DNA of 64,000 bases from the NCBI RefSeq assembly GCF_000943565.1, contig NZ_JTDW01000002.1, positions 62,001 through 126,000 on the forward strand. Direction: 5' to 3'. Each line of letters opens with the position of its first letter. Position 1 is the first letter of the stretch. Under the pieces are notes generated by a model. That model was given only the letters and a program-made list of their open reading frames with translations. It did not search any database and had not been told where the DNA came from. Position numbers and translations under genes: made by a program. Below are positions 35,198 to 43,801 of this stretch, piece after piece. Source of the DNA: Neotamlana sedimentorum. GTDB taxonomy: Bacteria; Bacteroidota; Bacteroidia; Flavobacteriales; Flavobacteriaceae.

Positions 35198-35857
35198 ATG
35201 AAAAAAATTCTTATTACCATTCTTGTGGTTATTATTATAATTTTTGCATACAATGAATATAAGGATTACAAGAGATTTCATCCTGAAACGTCCAGTTATA
35301 AAAGCTGCGATTGCGTAGATTTAGACTATTACAATAAAACTATTGTTTACGATTATTTTAATGCAATTGAAAACCTAAACGGATATGTTTTAATGCAATG
35401 GAGCGCTAACGAAATAGATGTTAAATCTCCTGAAAACGACAATAAAGAAACAGAATATGCCGTAAACCAATACCGCGAAAAACTTGCAAAAATTAAATAT
35501 TTCGAAGCCATATTGGCGCAGTCTAAAAAATTAAAAAATAAAGGTTTTAATAATGCCGATGTTAAGAGTTTTGAATTAGAAGGTTTATCTCTTGACGCTT
35601 ATAATAAAAAATTAAAAGCCGAAAAATATAAAAATCAGTTAATGTCGAGCATTCCTAAAGAAAACCTAAATTATGGTCGTGGAAGTGCGTTTGTTTACGA
35701 AGTACAAAAAATACTAATTAACAAAGGTTATAACATACCATTAGACGGAATTTTTAGATCGGAAACTAGAAATGCTATTATAGATTTCGAAACTAAACAT
35801 AATTTGTTTCCCGACGGCCAAATAGACGAATCTACTCTAGAAGCTTTGTTGGAGTAA
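35198..35857 (+). CDS. Membrane-anchored protein with C-terminal peptidoglycan-binding domain
   Basis: A 219-residue protein. An N-terminal helix (KILITILVVIIIIFAYN) serves as signal anchor. A charged middle region of no known family includes a CDCVDLDYY segment. Residues about 160-219 form a PG_binding_1-type domain (VYEVQKILINKGYNIPLDGIF, then FETKHNLFPDGQIDESTL). It probably sits in the periplasm and contacts the cell wall. Start chosen at 35198 because the earlier ATG overlaps a promoter element. Confidence 0.82.
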   Translation: MKKILITILVVIIIIFAYNEYKDYKRFHPETSSYKSCDCVDLDYYNKTIVYDYFNAIENLNGYVLMQWSANEIDVKSPENDNKETEYAVNQYREKLAKIKYFEAILAQSKKLKNKGFNNADVKSFELEGLSLDAYNKKLKAEKYKNQLMSSIPKENLNYGRGSAFVYEVQKILINKGYNIPLDGIFRSETRNAIIDFETKHNLFPDGQIDESTLEALLE

Positions 35858-35881
35858 TTTTGGCCTATTAAAAGCGGTTTT

Positions 35882-36637
35882 TTACTCGTATTTATTTAAT
35901 TGAAATGTTTTTCCATCGAAAACGCCGTAGGTGTAATAAATAATCCAATCACCCAAGTTTATGTATTTTGCTTTGTCTTCAATAGAAATTTCTAGAGGCA
36001 AATGTCTGTGCCCAAACACATAGTAATCGCGATGTTTTTGGCTTTCTTTACGCTTGCAATATTGCACAAGCCATTCGTTATCTTCGCCTAAAAATTTAGC
36101 ATCCTCGTCGCCCGAAATCATTTTATTCTCTACCGATAAGTATTGAGCTAGTTTTACGCCAATATCGGGGTGCAACCACCTAAACAACCACTTACAAAAC
36201 GGATTGGTAAACACTTTTTTCATGCGTTTGTAACCTTTATCGCCAGGGCCTAAACCATCGCCATGTCCTATAAAAAAAGTGGTGTTGTTAAAAGTGAATT
36301 CTTTGGGTTTGTGGTAAACAGGGATGTTTAATTCTTCTTCAAAATAGCCATTCATCCATAAATCGTGGTTACCAACAAAGTAATAAATAGGTATACCAGA
36401 ATCGGAAATTTCGGCAAGTTTACCTAAGGTTCTGGTAAAACCTTTAGGTACGACGGTTTTGTAATCGAACCAAAAATCGAATAAATCGCCTAAAAGGAAA
36501 ATAGCTGCCGCATCTTGTTTTATTTCGTCTAACCAGGCTACAAACTTTTTTTCGCGTGGTCGCGAAGCTTCTTTTGTTGGTGCGCCTAAATGATTATCGG
36601 AAGCAAAGTATATTTTTTTTCCTTCTGGGATTTGCAT
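35882..36637 (-). CDS. lpxH: UDP-2,3-diacylglucosamine diphosphatase-like metallophosphoesterase
   Basis: A calcineurin-like enzyme of the LpxH group, expected to form lipid X in lipid A synthesis, 251 residues. Metal ligands are visible: D14-N-H16 (SDNHLG), D51 (LLGDLFDFW), N90-H91-D (GNHD), H in GHGDGLGPGDKGYK, and HRHLP near the C-terminus. Bacteroidota also use LpxG/LpxI alternatives, so the assignment is by motif similarity. Confidence 0.88.
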   Translation of the reverse strand: MQIPEGKKIYFASDNHLGAPTKEASRPREKKFVAWLDEIKQDAAAIFLLGDLFDFWFDYKTVVPKGFTRTLGKLAEISDSGIPIYYFVGNHDLWMNGYFEEELNIPVYHKPKEFTFNNTTFFIGHGDGLGPGDKGYKRMKKVFTNPFCKWLFRWLHPDIGVKLAQYLSVENKMISGDEDAKFLGEDNEWLVQYCKRKESQKHRDYYVFGHRHLPLEISIEDKAKYINLGDWIIYYTYGVFDGKTFQLNKYE

Positions 36638-36670
36638 GTTATAAATATATCTTTTTTATGGGTTTTAGCC

Positions 36671-36770
36671 TTTTTAACGGCCTATTAGTTTTGCGTTAGG
36701 TATTGAGCAATTGTTGGAGCTCCTTGAAAAGAGCGACTTGCGAAAGCCCGACCCTTGTGGTAACGCCCTA
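36671..36770 (-). repeat. Intergenic repeat element, copy B (TAGGGYGTTACC family)
   Basis: On the minus strand it starts TAGGGCGTTACC at 36770, whose TAG is the stop codon of queD. It continues through AAGGGTCGGGCTTTCGC, AAGTCGCTC, GGAGCTCCAACAATTGC and CCTAACGC to GGCCGTTAAAA. It fills nearly the whole gap between queD and lpxH. The opening 12 bases and the GGTCG-K-GCTTTC block match copy A at 33183. The CTAACGC end inverts the GGCGTTA start, as expected of a folded element. Confidence 0.65.
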
Positions 36771-37223
36771 AATATTATCGTAAGCAAACCACTCGGCATA
36801 CGAGGTGTCTGTTTCTTGTAGCTTTAACGAATGTAAATTGATGTGATTTGGTAGGCGCTTTTTTATTTTTTTCGCAAAATCGATAACCATCATTTCGCTT
36901 GTGGGTTGGTAATCGACAAGTAATACGTTGTGCCCACGGTCTTTTAATTCTTTGGCAAGCTCTACATGCGGCGTGTTTTGGTTGAAAACGGTGGCATGAT
37001 CGAACACATCAACTATTTCTTCTTTTACAATTTTTTTAAGGTCGCCAAAGTCTATTACCATACCAAATTTTACATTGTTAGGGTCTGAAATTGGAGTGCC
37101 AATAACGGTTACGGAGAGTTTATAACTGTGTCCGTGTACGTTTTTACACTTGCCATCGTAACCGTAAAGGGCGTGACCGGTCTCGAACGAAAATTGTTTG
37201 GTAATACGAATATGGTTGCTCAT
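36768..37223 (-). CDS. queD: 6-carboxytetrahydropterin synthase (QueD/PTPS family)
   Basis: Acts in queuosine/7-deazaguanine synthesis, 151 residues. The zinc ligands His17, His30 and His32 (FETGHALY, NVHGHSY) and the catalytic Cys26 (GKCKNVHGH) are present. DFGDLKKIVKEEI and the closing QETDTSYAEW also fit. Its stop codon is the first three bases of an intergenic repeat. No other queuosine genes are in the window. Confidence 0.92.
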   Translation of the reverse strand: MSNHIRITKQFSFETGHALYGYDGKCKNVHGHSYKLSVTVIGTPISDPNNVKFGMVIDFGDLKKIVKEEIVDVFDHATVFNQNTPHVELAKELKDRGHNVLLVDYQPTSEMMVIDFAKKIKKRLPNHINLHSLKLQETDTSYAEWFAYDNI

Positions 37224-37341
37224 GATATTGCTTAGAAAATATAATTTGCCACAAAGATATTCATTTTGTTTTACGAATCGATTTTTAGATTACATTTGCG
37301 CACTTTTATCCACGGTGGATAGATTTTATTTCTATTTGCTT

Positions 37342-37971
37342 ATGAGCCATTTGTTTGAGGGTATTGATTTTGTTGAAAATACACTTTACGAAAAAATTAT
37401 CGCGGATTTAGCGCAACAACAATTTTGTATTGTAGAGGATTTTTTCTCAAGTAATGAAGTTGAATTACTTAGAGATTCCCTTTTAAAACGAAAAACGGAA
37501 GACGATTTTAAAAAAGCTGCTATTGGTAACAAAACCAACGAAAGTATTATAAAATCGATTCGTGGTGATTTAATTTTTTGGATTGATGAGCTTATAGCTA
37601 ACACTGCCGAAGGCTTATTTTACACTAAAATTAATGATTTAATTGGGTATTTAAATCGCACTTGCTTTTTAGGCGTGTTGTTTAAAGAATTTCATTACGC
37701 TATTTACCCGAAAGGCACGTTTTACAAACGCCATATTGATACTTTCCAGAATGATGATAGGCGTAAACTTTCGTTTGTGTGCTATTTAAACGAAGATGGT
37801 TGGTTGCCCGAAAATGGTGGCGAATTAGTGCTTTATCTAAAAAATGAAGAAAAAATTATTTATCCGTTTCCAGGGCGCGTGGTTATTTTTGAAAGCCAAG
37901 TTATTGAACACGAGGTTAAGCCGGTAAACACGCAACGTTTTAGTATTACGGGTTGGCTAAAAACACGATAA
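37342..37971 (+). CDS. 2OG-Fe(II) oxygenase, prolyl-4-hydroxylase-like
   Basis: A non-haem iron dioxygenase of 209 residues. The iron triad is His131, Asp133 (KRHIDTFQ) and His190 (QVIEHEV), and Arg199 (QRFSITGW) is the 2-oxoglutarate ligand. The upstream in-frame ATG at 37198 would extend the protein across the start of the divergent queD gene with a hydrophobic, non-conserved stretch, so MSHLFEGIDF at 37342 is chosen. The substrate is unknown. Confidence 0.87.
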   Translation: MSHLFEGIDFVENTLYEKIIADLAQQQFCIVEDFFSSNEVELLRDSLLKRKTEDDFKKAAIGNKTNESIIKSIRGDLIFWIDELIANTAEGLFYTKINDLIGYLNRTCFLGVLFKEFHYAIYPKGTFYKRHIDTFQNDDRRKLSFVCYLNEDGWLPENGGELVLYLKNEEKIIYPFPGRVVIFESQVIEHEVKPVNTQRFSITGWLKTR

Positions 37972-37972
37972 T

Positions 37973-38071
37973 TTAGCGTTTTCTAATACGGTTTACTATG
38001 TAAACTATTATTAAAATTAATGCTAAAAGTAGAAATAAGCCATTACCGCTTAAAAAAGACATGAAATCCAT
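37973..38071 (-). CDS. Putative 32-residue single-pass membrane protein
   Basis: A short open frame from ATG 38071 to TAA 37973: MDFMSFLSGNG, then a hydrophobic run (LFLLLALILIIVYIV), then the basic end NRIRKR. It is a positive-inside, one-helix miniprotein. It begins 21 bases after the MATE pump stop on the same strand, and its stop lies 2 bases from the convergent oxygenase stop, so it fills an otherwise unexplained gap. No recognised family. The coding status is plausible, not proven. Confidence 0.5.
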   Translation of the reverse strand: MDFMSFLSGNGLFLLLALILIIVYIVNRIRKR

Positions 38072-38092
38072 AGGTTTGTTTTTTGAGTAAAT

Positions 38093-39427
38093 TTAATTGT
38101 TTTTAGCTAGTGGCAAAAATAGCTGCCTGAATTTAACTATTAACGGTAAGCCACGAGCAACTATCCAAATGGTTAAGGCTATAAAAACAGCATTTAGCTT
38201 ATAGCCAAAATAATTTAATGTTAACAGTAAAGGAACAAACACTACAAATGTTGAAAACAAGAGTACGTTTCTAAGAAATTTCATTTTACCAAGACCTTTA
38301 AATATGCCATCGAAAATAAAAGCTAGAGCACATAATGGCTGCATAATTAAAACTATAAAATAAATAGCGTAAAACGCATCTAAAACTTCGGTTTCGTTGG
38401 TAAAAATTCTTCCGATAGGATAATATAAAATAGCACCAATTACCGCTGTTGTAATTCCTAAAAACACACCGTACTTTATAAGTTTATTACTTAATTGAAT
38501 AAGCAAACTGTACTGTTTAGCGCCATAAAGTTTACCCGATAAAATATTACCCGCACTGGCATAACCATCGATAATAAAGGCGCCTAAAAACCATAAATTT
38601 ATGGCAATAGTATAGGCCGCTATATAATTGGCTCCATAACTAGTAGCGTACGAACTCGCAAAATAAAGAGTAACATTTAAAGCCAATGTTCGCACGAATA
38701 AATTTAAAATCATTAAAATAAATTTTTTAATTTCTTTATTAAATGGCAAGCTTACCTTTAAAGGTATTGGCGTTTTTTTAAGAAGATAGAATGCTGAAAG
38801 TAATGCCATTACTATTTGCGAAATTACACTAGCGTAAGCAGCTCCTTTTATATTTAAAGCTGGTAAAACATTGTTTATACCATAAACAAAAATAAAGTCT
38901 AATACAATATTTAAAGCCGCACCAATTATTGCTACAACCATTGGATAAAATGTGTTCTGTAAACCTCGAAACGCACCAAAAACAGCAATTGTAAAAAGCG
39001 TAAAAGGAAAACCAAAAACACGAATTCGGTAATAATCGACACAGTAATCTAAAATTAAATTACTAGCGTTGTACAGTTTAAATATACTTTGCGCAAAAGG
39101 ATAAGTACCTAAAATAATAAACAAACTTAACGATGTAATTATAAAAATAGCTTGTGCAGGTAAATTGGTGATTTCATTTAGTTTATTAGCTCCAACATAT
39201 TGAGATACAATAGAGGAAATAGCACTACGCGTTTGTCCTAAAACCCAAATAAGCATAGATAAAAATGTTGTTACTATACCAACGGCTGCTAACGATTCGG
39301 TTGCGTTTTCTGAAATATTTCCAACTACAGCAGCGTCGGTTAACGATAAAATAGGCTCTGAAACGCCCGCAATTAATGCAGGAATAGCTAGTGTGTTTAT
39401 ATGTTTAAAACTTATATCTGCGCTCAC
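38093..39427 (-). CDS. MATE family efflux transporter
   Basis: A 12-helix cation/drug antiporter, 444 residues. The opening FKHINTLAIPALIAGVSEPILSL and the repeat in the second half (LFVRTLALNVTLYFASSYA) fit the DinF/MatE group. Start overlaps the GNAT gene by four bases (ATGA), so both are translated together. The substrate cannot be predicted. Confidence 0.93.
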   Translation of the reverse strand: MSADISFKHINTLAIPALIAGVSEPILSLTDAAVVGNISENATESLAAVGIVTTFLSMLIWVLGQTRSAISSIVSQYVGANKLNEITNLPAQAIFIITSLSLFIILGTYPFAQSIFKLYNASNLILDYCVDYYRIRVFGFPFTLFTIAVFGAFRGLQNTFYPMVVAIIGAALNIVLDFIFVYGINNVLPALNIKGAAYASVISQIVMALLSAFYLLKKTPIPLKVSLPFNKEIKKFILMILNLFVRTLALNVTLYFASSYATSYGANYIAAYTIAINLWFLGAFIIDGYASAGNILSGKLYGAKQYSLLIQLSNKLIKYGVFLGITTAVIGAILYYPIGRIFTNETEVLDAFYAIYFIVLIMQPLCALAFIFDGIFKGLGKMKFLRNVLLFSTFVVFVPLLLTLNYFGYKLNAVFIALTIWIVARGLPLIVKFRQLFLPLAKNN

Positions 39428-39924
39428 AATACTAGTTCGAAACAGTGAAACGGAAATTCACTTTGTTTAGGGAAAAAGATATTACCCAAGCGCTGGTAAC
39501 CTCTGGTTTCATAGAATTTTACATTTCTTGAATTTTGTGAAAAGGTATCTAATCTTACCGAAACAAAATGATTAGTTTTCGCATAGTTTTCGGCAAAATT
39601 CATAAGTTTTTGAGCATAACCATTGCCTTGAACCTCCGGATGAACTGCTAACCTATGAATATAAATATTGTTTTCGTTTTTGGTAAGCCATTTAATTGGC
39701 ATGTATTCTTCATCCATAAATGTTGAAATAGTTATGCAACCAATAATATTGTCTTCTATTTCTAAAACATAAAGTTCGTCGCGATTAAAATCGTTTAAAA
39801 ATGGTTTTTTACTTGGATAGAACTCATTCCATTGAAAAATATTTTGTGCAATCATGTTAGCTGCACAGGCTTTTGTAATTTCTAATAACCTATCAATATC
39901 TGTAACTTTTGCTTTTCTAATCAT
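39424..39924 (-). CDS. GNAT family N-acetyltransferase
   Basis: A 166-residue acyl-CoA-dependent acetyltransferase. The acetyl-CoA loop is LAVHPEVQGNGYAQKLM (about 111-127), and the C-terminal NVKFYETRGYQRLG is typical. It is coupled by ATGA overlap to the MATE gene. The substrate is unknown. Confidence 0.92.
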   Translation of the reverse strand: MIRKAKVTDIDRLLEITKACAANMIAQNIFQWNEFYPSKKPFLNDFNRDELYVLEIEDNIIGCITISTFMDEEYMPIKWLTKNENNIYIHRLAVHPEVQGNGYAQKLMNFAENYAKTNHFVSVRLDTFSQNSRNVKFYETRGYQRLGNIFFPKQSEFPFHCFELVL

Positions 39925-40004
39925 GAAAAATGTTTACATTTACGGCAAATTTATTTTAATTTTCTTGTTTGCAATAAGAAGTTGAAACAAATATAAGTTA
40001 AACC

Positions 40005-40078
40005 GGGGATGTAGCTCAGTTGGCTAGAGTGCTTGACTGGCAGTCAAGAGGTCACGGGTTCGAATCCCGTCTTCTCCA
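40005..40078 (+). tRNA. tRNA-Ala (anticodon GGC)
   Basis: A 74-base cloverleaf. The acceptor is GGGGATG with CTTCTCC, including the alanine identity pair G3-T70. The D stem is GCTC/GAGT, the anticodon arm CTTGA-CTGGCAG-TCAAG with GGC at 34-36, and the T arm ACGGG-TTCGAAT-CCCGT. A T6-T67 mismatch sits in the acceptor stem. CCA is not encoded. A terminator follows. Confidence 0.93.
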
Positions 40079-40090
40079 CAGTAATAAGAG

Positions 40091-40117
40091 AGCTTCGCAG
40101 CAATGTGAAGCTTTTTT
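40091..40117 (+). terminator. Terminator behind tRNA-Ala
   Basis: AGCTTC (40091-40096) and GAAGCT (40107-40112) plus internal CA/TG pairing, followed by six T. Its T-run ends at the stop of the convergent hydrolase gene. Confidence 0.8.
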
Positions 40118-40958
40118 AGTTTTGTACAAAATCAAGAACTAGTGTTACAACCTCGTTGAATTCTTTTGGAAGTTCGGTTTTTTCCCAAGGATGACTAGCA
40201 CCAAATACATGATTAGCTTTATCAATTATTTTTAGTTCGCTGTGATTGCACCATTCTTTTAAACTGAAGGCTTCTTCAATTAAAACACTGGTATCATCAT
40301 TACCATGAATTATTAAATATGGTATTTTTAATTTGCTTACTGCTCGTTTTATAGTTAAACGCTCCTCGTTTGCTATAAAATCTTCATAAAACTGAATGTA
40401 ATGAGGCATTTTTTGTTTGGTACGACCATTTAAAATGTACTTTACACCGTCCTTTTGCCACTGTTCTAAATCGCCTATTGTAGAACTTCGTTTACCATAA
40501 TCTGCAACTCCAGCTAAGGAGATTACCTTTGTTATCCGTATATCTTCTTCGGCTTTTATGGTTACAATACCTCCAGATCGACTGTGACCGAGTAAGGTGA
40601 TATGGCTTAAATCGGCTTCATTTTTAAAATCTTCGTTATTAAATAGCCAATCGATAACCGATTTTAAATCGTCTAATTCTTTGGTGTAGTTATTATTTCC
40701 AAAAGCTTCTAAATCTGGGAAATCTATAGGTTGCTCCAACGTACCGCCATTATGCGAAAAATTAAATTTTATAAAAAACATATTAGCTTTCGCCATTGTT
40801 TCTGCCATTATATTCCAAGCACCCCAATCTTTAAATCCTTTGTAACCATGACAAAAAATAATTACAGGTTTTTTTGTGTTATTTTGTTTGAAAAACACAT
40901 CGGTTACAATAGGTTTATCGTGAATACCTTTAACGGCAATATTTTTAATAATTTCCAT
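40116..40958 (-). CDS. Alpha/beta hydrolase family protein
   Basis: A 280-residue cytoplasmic hydrolase without signal peptide. VIIFCHGYKGFKDWG is the oxyanion region, ITLLGHSRSGGIV the nucleophile elbow, YLIIHGNDDTSVLIEEA holds the acid residue, and KANHVFGASHPWE the catalytic His. It resembles dienelactone hydrolase/acyl-peptidase-like enzymes. It begins 2 bases after the AddB-like gene, thus co-transcribed. The substrate is unknown. Confidence 0.85.
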   Translation of the reverse strand: MEIIKNIAVKGIHDKPIVTDVFFKQNNTKKPVIIFCHGYKGFKDWGAWNIMAETMAKANMFFIKFNFSHNGGTLEQPIDFPDLEAFGNNNYTKELDDLKSVIDWLFNNEDFKNEADLSHITLLGHSRSGGIVTIKAEEDIRITKVISLAGVADYGKRSSTIGDLEQWQKDGVKYILNGRTKQKMPHYIQFYEDFIANEERLTIKRAVSKLKIPYLIIHGNDDTSVLIEEAFSLKEWCNHSELKIIDKANHVFGASHPWEKTELPKEFNEVVTLVLDFVQN

Positions 40959-40960
40959 AA

Positions 40961-43726
40961 TTAAACTTCTTTTTCGGTAAAATCTACCTCTGGATTACAA
41001 ATTTCTAAAACAAGTTGTTTTAGTTGTTTTGAAAATTCTAAAAGCGTGTCTTCTGTTATTAAACTGTCTTTTTTTCTAGAATGGGTTGATGGTTTTGTAG
41101 AAAATTTTAATAAACCAGCACTTAAATTTTTAAATGAAACTATACCAGCTTCAATTGGGAATTTTAATGGTTGTGATTTAGCCATCATATAAGCATAACA
41201 AAGTATCTGGAAACTTTTACTGTATTTTTTATAATCGGTATTTAAATCGTCCCAATTAATAATTTCAACTTGACCTTGATCTACTTTACCCGTTTTGTAG
41301 TCTATAATTCTTATAACGCCATTGCATTCATCAACTCTATCAACCTTTCCTCTAAGGTTAACAGGTTGGTTTAGTTCTGGAATATCTATTTTAACGTTAT
41401 TATCGGCTTCAATAGCTATAATTTTTATTTTTTTTCCAGACTTTAGTTCTTTTATTTCTAAATCTAAAAAGTTTAAAACGTAGCGTTTAGCAATTTCGAA
41501 TATAATTAGGTTTTTGCCCTTAGTAATGTCACCTTCTTTATATTCATTTTTAAAATGATAAGTAACGCGTTTTTCAATATTTTTTTTTAGATCTTGAATG
41601 ATTTCTACCGATAAGAATTTATTTATTAGGGGTTCATAAAAATCTTCCAAGGTATTATGCACAACAGTTCCTAATGTGTTTGCGGCTACTGTTTCTTCAA
41701 CATCGTTGTGCTCTTTAATTTTTAATATTTTTTGATAGTAAAAATCAATTGGGTTACGAATATAATTAGTTAAAGATGAGGGTGAAAAACCATCTTCAGC
41801 TACTTTTAAAATAGATTTTGTAAGTGTTTCTGTTTTTTTTACAACTGTTAGTTTTTCTGGAATTACAGGAACATTTGGCGCAACTACATGTTTTTTAAGC
41901 TCATGAATATTTTCAAGTTCAAGTTGTGTAATTAAGCGGCTTTTTTCGCCTCCAGTTAAAACGTCTTGTTCTGTATTATAAAGAATATACACGTTTTTTG
42001 CACGATGTAATAAATGATAAAAGTGATAGGTGTAAACAGCGTCCTTTTCTTTGTAAGTAGGTAGCTTATTTTCAACCCTAACATCAAATGGAATAAATGA
42101 ATTATTGCTTTTTCCTGAAGGAAGCACACCTTCGTTAACCGAAGTTATTACTATAGTTTCAAAATCTAAAACACGAGACTCTAACATACCCATAAGTTGT
42201 AAGCCTTGTAATGGTTCTCCTTGGAAATCGAGTGTATTGCTGCTTAAAAGTTCTTTATAAATGCTGTAAAGCGCCGATATGTCTTTTATGTGGCTGTAAT
42301 CGTTATTTAATCTTGTTAGTTCATTAAATAGTTCGTTAAATCGAAATAAATATTCTAAGCTTAACGTATTCTGTGTTTTATCTAAATTAAGATGATTTTT
42401 TATAATATGAATTAACTCTGTACAATTGTTTAGTGCAGTTGTTGGGTTATTCATCCAGTTGGAGAATAGCATATTAATTACAATATCGAATTTTGTTTCG
42501 CTTATTGTTATTAATCTATCTTTATTGATAAATATAATATTGTTACTGTCTATAGTTTCAATAATTTTTGAAGCATAGTCAACATCATTAAAATAAAATA
42601 GTGGTTTTATAAATTGATGAGATAGTATTTTAATAACGTCTTTATAATAAAAATCGTTACTAGCTTTTTTATGAAGATGAAATAAATTCTCGAATATTGA
42701 AGCTAAAGGAATTGATTTTAATGGAAAACCCATTGTGATGTTTAATTCATTTAAACTCTCAGGTAATGAATTTAAAACAGGAATCAATAAATTTTCGTCA
42801 CCTAAAACCACAGCAGTATTCTCGAGATTATTGTTTGTTTCTTTAAGCTTTTCTAAAATAGATCCAACATATTTTGCTTGGCCAATATTTTTTGGAACTG
42901 CAAAAAGCGAGATGTTTTTTTGCTGAGTATAATTATCTTTTATCCAATTAAAAGGGCTGTTTTTAAAGTGTTTCCAGTTTTTTTTATGTTGATTTATAAA
43001 TAAACCAGCATCATGGTTTTTGGTATTTATAAAAGCAGCATCTGTATCCCAATAAATTTTGGCTCGGTCTAGTTCTAATAATTTTTGTATTAAGGTTTCT
43101 TCGGCCGTATTTAAAGCATTAAATCCTAAAAACACATATTGTTTATTTTGATTTTGCTGCAAATACATTTCAAAATTATTAACGGCCTCTCTGTAAACTA
43201 AACCTTGATAACCTATGTTTTTACTAATTAATAATTCTGTGTAGCTTTTATAGTAAGTGTATAACTTGTTCCAAAAATTTATATAGTTTTTTATAAAATC
43301 ACTTTTGTTTTCACTTATTGACCAATGATCACTTTCAATTTCCTTAATTGCGCTTAAATAATTAAAAAAATTTTCTTGGGGAATTAAGTAACGATCTACT
43401 TCGTTAAAATCTTGCAATAAAATTTGTGCCCATTTAGCAAAAGTTTCAAAAGAATCCCTTTGTTTATCTGGAGTTAATTCGCAATAAATTGTATAAAAAT
43501 TAAAAAGTAGTTCTGTATTGGTAATGGTTTTTAATCCTGATAATTCGCCAACGAACTCCTCGACACTTAAAATTTCTGGAGCGAATATAGTTTTGTCTAC
43601 AACTTTCGGTATTTGGTGTTTTAAGAATAAACCAGCACGTTTACTGGGTAAAATAAAGGTTATGTTTGCAATGTCAATGTTATTTGTTTGCAGGTCGTTT
43701 AAAACATCAAATATAAAAGTCGTCAT
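40961..43726 (-). CDS. AddB-like PD-(D/E)XK nuclease/helicase-fold subunit
   Basis: A 921-residue protein of the type paired with the UvrD-like subunit in Bacteroidota double-strand-break repair. The N-terminus has a degenerate P-loop (ITFILPSKRAGLFLK), so it is probably not an active ATPase. The C-terminal nuclease domain has GTVVHNTLEDFYEP, GKVDRVDE and IIRIIDYKTGKVD with the D-x-K core. The partner is probably the 1051-residue helicase at 46521-49676, on the same strand but separated by kbl and ompA. The start codon is only 11 bases from the end of the ompA terminator hairpin region. Confidence 0.85.
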   Translation of the reverse strand: MTTFIFDVLNDLQTNNIDIANITFILPSKRAGLFLKHQIPKVVDKTIFAPEILSVEEFVGELSGLKTITNTELLFNFYTIYCELTPDKQRDSFETFAKWAQILLQDFNEVDRYLIPQENFFNYLSAIKEIESDHWSISENKSDFIKNYINFWNKLYTYYKSYTELLISKNIGYQGLVYREAVNNFEMYLQQNQNKQYVFLGFNALNTAEETLIQKLLELDRAKIYWDTDAAFINTKNHDAGLFINQHKKNWKHFKNSPFNWIKDNYTQQKNISLFAVPKNIGQAKYVGSILEKLKETNNNLENTAVVLGDENLLIPVLNSLPESLNELNITMGFPLKSIPLASIFENLFHLHKKASNDFYYKDVIKILSHQFIKPLFYFNDVDYASKIIETIDSNNIIFINKDRLITISETKFDIVINMLFSNWMNNPTTALNNCTELIHIIKNHLNLDKTQNTLSLEYLFRFNELFNELTRLNNDYSHIKDISALYSIYKELLSSNTLDFQGEPLQGLQLMGMLESRVLDFETIVITSVNEGVLPSGKSNNSFIPFDVRVENKLPTYKEKDAVYTYHFYHLLHRAKNVYILYNTEQDVLTGGEKSRLITQLELENIHELKKHVVAPNVPVIPEKLTVVKKTETLTKSILKVAEDGFSPSSLTNYIRNPIDFYYQKILKIKEHNDVEETVAANTLGTVVHNTLEDFYEPLINKFLSVEIIQDLKKNIEKRVTYHFKNEYKEGDITKGKNLIIFEIAKRYVLNFLDLEIKELKSGKKIKIIAIEADNNVKIDIPELNQPVNLRGKVDRVDECNGVIRIIDYKTGKVDQGQVEIINWDDLNTDYKKYSKSFQILCYAYMMAKSQPLKFPIEAGIVSFKNLSAGLLKFSTKPSTHSRKKDSLITEDTLLEFSKQLKQLVLEICNPEVDFTEKEV

Positions 43727-43737
43727 AGTATAAAAAT

Positions 43738-43769
43738 AAAAAACGCATCGGAAACCCGATGCGTTTTTA
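43738..43769 (-). terminator. Terminator behind ompA
   Basis: CGCATCGG (43744-43751) and CCGATGCG (43756-43763), extended by A/T pairs on both sides. On the minus strand a T-rich tract leads almost directly into the addB-like start codon. Confidence 0.88.
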
Positions 43770-43801
43770 TAAAACTTATTTTAAGAATTAAATCAGTAAA
43801 A

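Noticed and set aside
37198-37341. Extended start of the 2OG oxygenase
   Set aside because: It overlaps the divergent queD start and encodes a non-conserved, aromatic-rich stretch.
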